The position numbers were made by a program, and so were the translations under genes. Below the pieces are notes generated by a model that did not search any database, was not told the origin of the DNA, and saw only the letters and a program-made list of their open reading frames with translations. Shown piece by piece: positions 59,501 to 64,000 of a DNA stretch of 64,000 nt (position 1 is the first letter of the stretch; each line of letters opens with the position of its first letter). Source of the DNA: Nematopogon swammerdamellus (taxonomy: Eukaryota > Arthropoda > Insecta > Lepidoptera > Adelidae); assembly GCA_946902875.1 (NCBI GenBank), contig OX336338.1, positions 11,089,971 to 11,153,970 on the forward strand, given 5' to 3'.

Positions 59501-61948
59501 TTTCCCGCTAGAGGCGTTTGCGCAGCACGTTTTTTTTTCATACACTATTTTCGAAACGGGAAATTCGTTAGTCTAAGTATTTGCTTTTAAGTAAAAATCC
59601 CATAATAGTTAATCTGGAAATCTACAAGCGGAGCTACGTATAGCCAAACCATATTATACTTTCTCAAAAAAGTTACAGAGAGCGAGGCCGAAGGCTGAGC
59701 TACGTTTCAGTCGCGACTCCTGGTCCTGAATATCGGGTTGGCTCTGGCTAAGGAATTATTTTTTTCATAATTTCATAACTTAGGTACCTACGCGTTAATT
59801 TATTTCTACCACAATGAGTTCAAAAAGTGAAAGACGATTACGATATAGATAGTTTATAATATTTAGTTTAAATGATTTATTTTTCTCACTTACGATTAAT
59901 TTGTCTGTAGATAGGTACCTACTGGTTGTGTCAAAGCAGTCGAGTTGCAGCCGACAACAGCGACGTCTCCTCTGGCACGACGACGACGAGACAGGCATAC
60001 AAGCTTGAATTGTTACATTTTATTTGTACACTTGTTTGTACATGAAGTCCACTCTTCGTTCCCAAGACAAGAAATTTTCGATGACTCGATCGTGAAAATC
60101 TTCTTTCTTCCTCAATTTTCTTACCAACTCCTTTTCCACAGATAAGAGTGCCAAATTACTGAGCCTCTCTTGTCCTTTGAGTGCTCCGTAGATAGCTCGG
60201 TAGGAGTTTGCCATTATAATTACCAATAAATCACTTTAATTTACAACACTGCACAGGATTCATCCATACAAAGTCCATACCTACATAACGGAATATATGC
60301 AGCTATCAACTCGCGACCGCGAGCCAATGCGCACACACACGCGCACACAACACACCTAGCCTAGCTCGCTTTAATAGTCGCATCGCATCGCACGTCGCAC
60401 AGCACAAGAATACTCGTCGTGTGGTCGCAGCGCGCACACACCCACACGCAACACACACACCTAGCTCGCTACCGCGTCACTAAATGCACTCCCCGCTGCG
60501 CCAACTCGAAAGGCTGAGCAGCGGGTCTGCGCGGGACGGGGGGGACATTCGGCCGCTTCCGCCTTGTATGGAATACGATGGCGCTTCAAAATGTAGCCAA
60601 CCGGCCAATGAATGCCTTGATGTGTCGTCATTCGTCGTCGCCCGCGTTTGACGCGCGCGAAATTTCAAATTATGTAACGGGTACGGGATTGACGTTTTAT
60701 CTTATTAATCGTGGGTTGATATAAATAATATATCATATGATATAAATAATTTAACTCCGATATTTTTTCACATTTATTTTAGCTTGATACTTCTGTAGTA
60801 AAGGTGTCATTCATTTTATTTAGTTTGGCGGCGCCAACCTCGCCAACTGAAAGGAGTCGCCGCTGCTACGTTTAAGTAAACAAACTACGGGCTAGGCGAA
60901 AGGCCGAGCTTCGTTCGCGTAAACGATATTATATTCCATTGAAGAAGCAATTCATTAAGGGGGAGGGCCGAGGACGGAAGGTTTATCGTTTACCTGAACG
61001 CAGCTCGGTCTTCGGCCTCGGCTATATTTACTTATTTTCTTCGAGAAGGTTCATCATCTTCCAGAATACAGCTCGGCCTTCGGCCTAGTCGTTAGTTACT
61101 TACTTTCTTCGAGAAGATTTGGCGTCTTCCAGAATACAGCTTGGCCTTCAACCTCGCCCTTAGTTACTTTACTTTCTTCGAGAAGGGTTATCGTCTTTCT
61201 GAACGCAGTTCAGCCTTCGACCTGGGACTTAGTTACTTAGTTTCTTCGAGAAGGTTTATTATCTTCCAGAATTCAGCTCGGCCTTCGGCCTAGCCCTTAG
61301 TTACTTTCTTCGAGAAGGTTTATCGTTTACCTGAACCCAGCTTGGCCTTCGGCATCGCCCTTAGTTACATACTTGCTTTATTCGAGAAGGTTAATCGTCT
61401 TACTTTCTTCTTTTGAAATACGAATTTCACGCGAGCGAAGCCGCGGGCAACAGCTCGTCGTTTATAAAAATAATTTTAAAGTTAGTTTTGATAGTGTGGT
61501 ATGGTTACCGGCCGCTGCATCTATAAACTACACAGTCTATGTTATATGGCTTCACAGCTTTTCTAATTTTGTTTCAGAATAATTAGTCTTTGTTGGAGGA
61601 GGAATGTAGGTACCTATTGCAGTTCTACACAGATGACACCGGGAACAACGGCGCGGGCGCGGGCGCGGCAGTGCGGCTGCGGTGTGCCGCGCCGCCGCGA
61701 AGGCGCAAGTAAGTACCAATGATCCAAAAGAATAGAGAGAAAATGAAGTATACTCACAGGGTGTGGGTGTGGTTGGACACCCGTGGAACCGCTGTCAAGT
61801 TGAGGTGGTTGCAGCGTACGGTTGTCTGGTCTTGCGAGCAATAACATCTTGAACTACAAACTGGGCTACTTCCAGAAGCTGAACGAAAAAGATTTTGATA
61901 AAATAAAAAAGTGAGCAGATAATTCAGAAGCCGCCTGCGCCAAAGCAT
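35721..61948 (-). CDS. Pxn: Peroxidasin (haem peroxidase with LRR and Ig domains)
   Basis: Seven coding exons (61948-61758, 43807-43592, 41378-41307, 41100-40868, 40256-39966, 39074-38802, 38548-35721) join in consistent phases to give 1367 residues. Order: signal peptide, LRRNT (CSSRCYC), five LRRs, LRRCT, four Ig domains, then peroxidase. Key residues are visible: QWGQFLDHD with distal His at about 819, RVNE with catalytic Arg 967 and haem-linking Glu 970, RFGHTLI with proximal His about 1064, and the calcium loop TSFIDGSQ. Peroxidasin is a secreted haem peroxidase; the family makes hypobromous acid and forms sulfilimine cross-links in collagen IV of basement membranes. A basic RSKR|S site at about 1318-1321 precedes a coiled coil ending LEKQCPAN. 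Family members usually have a VWC domain after this point; here a stop follows. The product looks functional. Confidence 0.97.
38549..38801 (-). other. Pxn intron 6
   Basis: A short, AT-rich intron of 253 bp with GTAAGT and TTTTCAG borders. No other feature seen. Confidence 0.85.
38802..39074 (-). CDS. Pxn: Pxn exon 6: Ig2
   Basis: 273 bases between acceptor TTTTACAG and donor GTAAGT. The exon encodes APEFSVKPENV then LILNCLVKGRPKPHVHWYHD and SGVYTCHGQN, with both Ig cysteines and the core Trp. It is a symmetric 1-1 phase exon, as usual for Ig modules. Confidence 0.93.
39075..39965 (-). other. Pxn intron 5
   Basis: 891 bp with GTGAGT and TTTTACAG borders. Near 39275-39310 it contains a remnant of the 'CGCACTTGGCCG' tail seen in repeat R-TTCCG, and a GACGGACGGAC run near 39600. 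No coding. Confidence 0.7.
39966..40256 (-). CDS. Pxn: Pxn exon 5: Ig1
   Basis: 291 bases between acceptor TGTTTTTTAG and donor GTGAGT. It encodes KPIIVKEPEDTIVSYGSDAT, LTCQATGDPEPEVIWMRD and DGYFECIAINPMG, a complete Ig domain, followed by a KSRAARMLVKREIPEF linker. Phase 1-1. Confidence 0.93.
40257..40867 (-). other. Pxn intron 4
   Basis: 611 bp with GTGAGA and TTTTTTAG borders; no repeats recognised. Confidence 0.75.
40868..41100 (-). CDS. Pxn: Pxn exon 4: LRR5 and LRRCT
   Basis: 233 bases between acceptor TTGATCAG and donor GTGAGA. It encodes FLHNNRIRRIEPGSFSGLSS and the LRR C-terminal cap with NPLHCDCSILWL, SATCYSP and IHFQC, giving the four expected cap cysteines. Confidence 0.93.
41307..41378 (-). 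CDS. Pxn: Pxn exon 3: single LRR
   Basis: A 72-base exon codes for exactly one 24-residue LRR (YLHVNEIVGFWPQTFTKLPK then LERL). Acceptor GACCTAG, donor GTAAGT, phase 2-2. It is too short to stand out as an open frame but is required by phase and repeat register. Confidence 0.92.
41379..43591 (-). other. Pxn intron 2 with a duplicated segment
   Basis: 2.2 kb, mostly AT-rich. A 53-bp segment at 43500-43552 duplicates 41255-41307 of the next intron, including its splice donor. A degenerate Helitron-like 3' end (GCGAGGCCGCGGGC) lies near 41968. Confidence 0.65.
43592..43807 (-). CDS. Pxn: Pxn exon 2: three LRRs
   Basis: 216 bases equal exactly three 24-residue LRRs (DLRFNAIEDIPPGTFGGLAN, LLNNNQLTVIRSGVFQGLGR, YLYRNRIHQVDAHAFSGLRK). 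Acceptor TATATTTGCAG, donor GTAAGT. Phase 2-2, matching exons 1 and 3. Confidence 0.93.
44075..44388. mobile_element. Foldback MITE with ~130-bp arms
   Basis: Left phrases GGGAATTCCGGAATTTG, AACTTTTGACACTTGTAACA and TACTTTATTTGAAAA recur as complements in reversed order on the right (TTTTTCAAATAAGGTATTC, TGTTACAAGTGTCAAAAGTT, CAAATTCCGGAATTCCC). The element folds almost entirely on itself. Confidence 0.75.
44445..44560 (-). mobile_element. SINE fragment
   Basis: Reverse complement of the SINE body: TTTCGACCGACCTTTCATTC, AGTGCGGTGGTACCA, GGCGGGTTAAACCCTACCCT. Confidence 0.65.
44686..44800 (+). pseudogene. RTE-type LINE extreme 3' end with (GAT)n tail
   Basis: The phrase TGGAGAGGCCTATGTCCAGC-like sequence (here CCTTGGGAGAGGCCTATGTC then CAGCAGTGGA) encodes the tail 'LGEAYVQQW' of RTE-type proteins. 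It is followed by (GATGAT)n at 44783-44800, a typical tail. Confidence 0.65.
45712..46128 (+). repeat. ~68-bp minisatellite array, diverged
   Basis: About six units with AACGCAGCTCGG, CTTCGGCCT and TACTTACT phrases, more diverged than those at 21 kb. It ends with TTTTCAAATTCGATTTTCAA and GCGAGCGAATG, a decayed version of the usual GCGAGCGAAGCC terminus. Confidence 0.75.
47529..47677. mobile_element. 149-bp foldback MITE
   Basis: Arms of about 60 bp start ACCCGACTG and end GTCGGGC; the right arm is the complement (GCCCGACTACAGCATTTTCT .. CAGTCGGGT) with about ten differences. Confidence 0.8.
48310..48780 (-). mobile_element. LINE 3' region with GC-rich coding-like block
   Basis: On the minus strand a GC-rich block (48780 to 48420) contains an Arg-rich open frame ending RRRRYYRF. 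It is followed by a 3' UTR (48420-48310) that matches 28557-28670, including GTGAAATAAAGGA. The UTR match identifies a retroelement 3' end; whether the Arg-rich frame is its real protein is uncertain. Confidence 0.55.
48990..49312 (-). mobile_element. GTCGGGGGTT-type element, copy 2, interrupted
   Basis: Reverse copy of 33837-34142 (AACCCCAGACGCAAAAAGAG, GCTCCCAAACGGATGGACCG, ATCCCCGACCCTTAAAAATT). A LINE 3' UTR piece at 49115-49198 (rev. of ACCATGCCATTGATCCCCAT) lies inside it. Confidence 0.6.
49321..49452. mobile_element. 132-bp foldback MITE
   Basis: The arm CAATAATTTCCGTTTACTTA continuing AAGGAGTCGGG..TAAGTAAAT faces its complement. The right arm has an 8-bp insertion that repeats CTAAGTA. 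It directly abuts the preceding element. Confidence 0.8.
50262..50585 (+). pseudogene. RTE-type LINE 3' fragment, decayed
   Basis: Nucleotide match to 11463-11770: TACGGGTGTGAAACG, AAAGTTGAAAGTTGCCCAGC, GCGTAACGAGGCAATCCGCC, CCAAAGTAGTCGATATT, CGACCGTTGG. Several small deletions and frameshifts. Confidence 0.7.
51931..52335 (+). mobile_element. SINE with intact tRNA-derived promoter head
   Basis: The head has a perfect A box (TGGCCGAGTGG, about 51936) and a perfect B box (GGTTCGAATCC, 51980-51990) spaced as in a tRNA with a long variable arm (Leu/Ser type). The body (GGTTGGTACCACCGTACTGG, CTCTAGTCCAGTATAGCC) is a diverged form of the window's SINE, and the 3' end is A-rich. This copy shows the family is tRNA-derived and transcribed by RNA polymerase III. 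Confidence 0.85.
53425..54060 (+). repeat. Tandem 5' parts of a Helitron-like repeat
   Basis: The phrases ATAATAAAATCGTA, CGCGCATCACGCAAAAACCA, CTGAACGGAATTAGACGAAA and GTTAACATAAT occur at 53435-53670 and again, slightly changed, at 53893-54020. A third set is at 57992-58165. A (TTTG)n run lies at 53543-53587. The order resembles the left half of the element at 19741. Confidence 0.6.
54196..55605. mobile_element. Large foldback element built of minisatellite arms
   Basis: The left end GCCCGCGGCTTCGCTCGGGT then GAAATTCGTATTT is the complement of the right end AATACGAATTTCACGCGAGC then GGAGCCGCGGGC..CTAGT. The left arm (54240-54655) is an array of about six minus-orientation ~60-bp units; the right arm (55240-55560) has about four plus-orientation units preceded by a switch. 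A reverse-transcriptase fragment lies between them. Confidence 0.75.
54752..55164 (+). pseudogene. LINE protein C-terminal fragment between minisatellite arms
   Basis: An open stretch of about 135 codons reads RLDGKRPAAITLVPWTKG, WDATFVLTLAPSHGRTSS, then EFVAFAVETLGPWSSEAK and QRVSLAIQRGNAAS. These phrases are the conserved C-terminal domain after the reverse transcriptase in a LINE class common in animals. There is no ATG where one would be needed. Unlike the copies at 26870 and 28284, this piece has no frameshift, so it is comparatively young. Confidence 0.75.
55708..55918 (+). repeat. Interspersed repeat, family R-ACAGC, copy 2
   Basis: Same order of phrases as 32812-33015: CGGGGTAAGCAGAGTAATTG, GTGAATTACAGCACAACATC, GACCCACCCGCTGCATGACT. 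Confidence 0.7.
56430..56650 (-). mobile_element. SINE copy
   Basis: Reverse complement: TTTATGGAAACTGACACGGT, CGACTACACTGAACTGGACG, CCGTTTCGACCGACCTTTCA. The head is missing. Confidence 0.75.
58403..58760 (+). pseudogene. LINE C-terminus plus 3' UTR (second LINE type)
   Basis: The open frame reads YCSHIWEGSSHYLLASLDSI, QRRAHPFVV, SFLCRTARVWNCLPASVFPE and FNLVAFKRRINRL, ending at 58675. FxxRTAR.WN.LP..VFP is a hallmark of the C-terminus of common insect LINEs (Jockey/CR1 groups). The 3' UTR ends in an A-rich tail near 58775. 5' truncated. Confidence 0.75.
60023..60226 (-). pseudogene. hAT transposase C-terminal remnant
   Basis: A 68-codon frame contains NSYRAIYGALKGQERLSNLA and LLSVEKELVRKL, matching the end of the hAT dimerisation domain (RS-x-MGQERL-x-LALLSIE). 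Upstream the match ends at once. The stop at 60023 is natural. It may be a fossil or the last exon of a domesticated gene; no partner exon was found. Confidence 0.5.
60883..61460. repeat. ~68-bp minisatellite array ending in a Helitron-like terminus
   Basis: One diverged minus unit (60890-60980) is followed by about six plus units (AACGCAGCTCGG..CTTCGGCCT..TTAGTTACTT..TTCTTCGAGAAGG). The array closes with ATACGAATTTCACGCGAGCG and AAGCCGCGGGCAACAGCTCG. Confidence 0.85.
61758..61948 (-). CDS. Pxn: Pxn exon 1: start codon, signal peptide, LRRNT
   Basis: The ATG at 61948 begins a basic n-region (MLWRRR) and a hydrophobic core (LLNYLLTFLFY), then SASG before the LRR N-terminal cap with CSSRCYC and TVRC. 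The exon ends HTHT plus two bases at donor GTGAGT; exon 2 supplies the third base of Leu. An internal acceptor-like TTCAG exists, but the signal peptide read through it makes the long version the natural one. Confidence 0.9.
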
Positions 61949-62330
61949 CGCGAGTTTTAAATTTAGAGAAACGATGTCTGAAAGTTTGCGTTGGACTCCG
62001 GCGTCCGTCAGTCGACCAGCGGTGGTGGGCGCCTCGAGTCGACTGTTCTATCTAGGTACGAACGAAATCTCCTCTCGCTGCGATGAAATCATTCGCTACC
62101 GCTCCGCACCGCGCCGCGCCGCGGATGCTGCTAAACAAGGCGTCTGACGCAAGCGGCGATCTGTCGCGCGACCGCGAACTGCGTCCTCCACCGGTCGCTA
62201 GACCGGTCGGCCGACCCCGTTGCACCGACCTCGCCCCCCGCCCGCGCGGATTCGGGCAGAGACGGTCGGACGCCGCCGCCGTCGCATCCCCTCCAATCCC
62301 AATGAACCCAGTGCAGTGCAGTCATGCTCA
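61949..62330 (-). promoter_or_regulatory. Peroxidasin 5' UTR and CpG-rich promoter region
   Basis: Sequence immediately upstream of the Pxn start codon (higher coordinates) becomes strongly GC- and CG-rich at about 62080-62320. The transcription start is likely in this range. Overlapping open frames on both strands (148 and 66 codons) are compositional. No TATA box was identified. Confidence 0.45.
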
Positions 62331-62782
62331 CATAAGCTTCAGACGCGAGAGCTTCAAAAAGCTAGATCTAGTATTGCACTCTACACATTTGACTTATAGT
62401 AAGTTAACCAGTGCAAGGGTGCAAGGCCAAATTGAGGACCGTTTTCACAAAGCGAAATATCTACGAAAAAATCTGATTGCGTTTTTTGACGGATTTCCAT
62501 TCTTTAGGTTGAGACTTGAGATCTATTGACTGGTACAAGAACAATTAACAAAACGAAACATCTTTCAAGCTGTAATGCCTCGAATATTGCGAATTTTAAC
62601 AAATAGTCCAGGAAACGAGGAAATTCGTTGTATGGGCTCTTCGGACTAATTCCTCTGTCGCTGAAACTTTGCAGTGTGATAAAGTAGGGTTTAAAATATA
62701 CATTTGACAAATTATCTAGGATTTTTGATGTTTGGAAGTTAGGTATTTATACCTAAACATGAAAATTGCTTATAACTGCTGG

Positions 62783-63210
62783 TGAAAAATTGCTCCGTCC
62801 GAAATTCCTTCGGTATATGATATTATATATTAATATGATTATATATATAACATTATCTAGGAAAATTTCGATTTCGAATAGGCAGAAATTTGAAAATACC
62901 TATTTTGTATCACAACTTCTTCAGAAAAATTGCTCTGTCAATTTTAATTTTTTTATATGTCTTAATTTATTTAAATATATCGATTTTGACCATTATCTAG
63001 GAAATTTTCCTTATCGATCACACCTTTACAGATTTTCGGCAATAATTCACTGTGAAAAATTGCTCCGTCCGAAATTCCTTCGGAATATGATATTATATAT
63101 TAATAAGAGTATACATACAACATTATCTAGGAAAATTTCGATTTCGAATAGGCAGAAATTTGAAAATACCTATTTTGTATCACAACTTCTTCAGAAAAAT
63201 TTACCATATA
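62783..63210 (+). repeat. Duplicated ~155-bp unit at a 271-bp spacing
   Basis: GAAAAATTGCTCCGTCCGAA starts at 62783 and 63054; both copies continue through AGGAAAATTTCGATTTCGAA and TTGTATCACAACTTCTTCAG with only a few differences. The spacer also repeats CATTATCTAGGAAA. A 169-codon frame spans the repeats but has repeat composition and no domain. Confidence 0.85.
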
Positions 63211-63527
63211 AATGCCAAAAGGCACCAACCCACAAATTGGTCAAAAATGAGTTAAATATACCAAACGAGAGCTAATCACCCGCTCTATGTTTTGCAGAAA
63301 AGACCCAGGCAGGCTACTTGGTATGAAACTAATAGGTTTTCTACACATTCGTCTAAGAACCATCCGCCCAATTGAGGTATATCGCAACAGCAGAAAAGAC
63401 TCATGCTACTTGGTACTAGCTAACTGGTCAGATTTTTTTTGCGTAAAAGATCCAAGCGAGATGGACTTTTTTTGTTTTTAATGAAGTAAGTTAAAAGTAT
63501 TTATCAAAACAGAGATAAGATATCTGG

Positions 63528-63657
63528 TTCTTTTTGGCATTATGTAATAAAAACAAACTGTATATCGCAAAGCGGAACCAATTTATGTGGTTCTTTTTGG
63601 CATTTATAATAAAAACAAACGGTATATTGCAAAAATGGAAACAATTTATGTGGTTGG
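63528..63657 (+). repeat. Tandem duplication of ~64 bp
   Basis: GGTTCTTTTTGGCATT and AATAAAAACAAAC-GTATAT, ending AATTTATGTGGTT, occur twice head to tail. Confidence 0.8.
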
Positions 63658-63956
63658 TTTGCCTTTGGGGACCTATAGTGAGTCTTATTTCATTGGTAAT
63701 AAGAGTTCTTTTTCTAAAAATTAAATCAAACATGTCTACGTTCTATGAAACAGAACGCCTAATAATAAATAAGTTCAGTTCAGTTCACTACCGCGACGAA
63801 TGTGTCAGTTCACGACCGCGAAGTAAAGTAAATTGCTGTTTTCGACGTGGCTCAATGTATCTACTACGTAGTGATCGCGACATATCATCAGAGTGTAGAT
63901 CGACGTCGTCGTCCAAGCAGGTGCCTACGCCGCGCCGCCTAACGTAACCATTGAAG

Positions 63957-63985
63957 ATAGAATAGAATAGAATAGAATAGAATAT
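63957..63985 (+). repeat. (AATAG)n microsatellite
   Basis: Five consecutive AATAG units followed by AATATTTATTGG, a form often seen at the 3' end of retroelements. Confidence 0.85.
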
Positions 63986-64000
63986 TTATTGGTATAATAA

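Larger units (their letters stand above)
43808..61757 (-). other. Pxn intron 1 (about 18 kb), repeat-rich
   Basis: The intron has GTGAGT and TATTTGCAG borders. It holds at least three SINEs, LINE fragments, foldback MITEs, several GC-rich blocks (about 46230-46340, 48440-48760, 49735-49800, 51610-51715) and the minisatellite arrays. Open frames in the GC-rich blocks read as Arg/Gly-rich translations on both strands and are not treated as genes. A GC-rich block with a plus-strand GTAAGT at about 61640-61715 could be an antisense exon. Confidence 0.75.

Noticed and set aside
61640..61715. Plus-strand GC-rich block with a GTAAGT donor
   Set aside because: Could be an antisense exon, but no acceptor partner or coding frame supports it.
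62083..62529. 148-codon plus-strand open frame upstream of peroxidasin
   Set aside because: It lies in the CpG-rich promoter block, is Arg/Pro/Ala-rich like the opposite-strand frame and has no domain.
62766..63275. 169-codon plus-strand frame
   Set aside because: It spans a direct duplication, so its protein is a repeat of itself; AT-rich with no domain.

Overview
This is a 64-kb piece of an insect nuclear genome, most likely a moth or butterfly. The evidence is an AT-rich background, small exons in long introns with GT-AG borders, many copies of one tRNA-headed SINE, and several elements ending in the hairpin-plus-CTAG terminus (core GCGAAGCCGCGGGC) that I associate with lepidopteran Helitron-like elements. 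Species is not determinable from the sequence alone.

Three protein genes are supported. (1) A minus-strand gene covers the left part. Its start exon lies at 10213-10276, a giant 3.2-kb coding exon at 4340-7563, and a downstream exon runs off the left edge (1-58). A GC-rich non-coding first exon near 22842-23080 is a candidate promoter exon. The product is a long, Ser-rich, low-complexity protein of unknown function with five degenerate repeats built around H-[IV]-x-S-G-E-[RK]-x-W-W. (2) A plus-strand three-exon gene at 26407-29616 encodes a complete 142-residue hotdog-fold acyl-CoA thioesterase like ACOT13. (3) A complete minus-strand peroxidasin gene has seven coding exons between 61948 and 35721 and encodes 1367 residues: signal peptide, LRRNT, five LRRs, LRRCT, four Ig domains, haem peroxidase, a basic convertase-type site and a short coiled coil. 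No VWC domain is encoded. All splice phases agree across the seven exons. Its first intron is about 18 kb. Genes 2 and 3 are convergent, with about 6 kb of repeat-rich DNA between them.

Most of the remaining DNA is mobile-element debris. I see about nine SINE copies, reverse-transcriptase C-terminal fragments of at least three LINE types (including three inside the ACOT13 introns), and a deleted mariner. There is also a deleted pogo/Tigger-like element 19 bp after the ACOT13 stop codon, a hAT MITE with a perfect 8-bp target duplication, two 450-bp TA-flanked MITEs plus a diverged third copy, a Harbinger-like MITE flanked by TTA, several foldback MITEs and a hAT transposase remnant.

The most unusual structure is a family of ~68-bp minisatellite arrays (core CTCGGCCTTCGGCCTCGCCC) at five main loci (20.9, 45.7, 54.2, 55.2 and 60.9 kb). 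Four sit next to Helitron-like 3' ends, and three of the loci contain a change of orientation within the array. At 54.2-55.6 kb two arrays face each other around a reverse-transcriptase fragment, giving a 1.4-kb foldback structure.

Stretches not listed below show nothing I can support beyond AT-rich unique sequence and short simple repeats.
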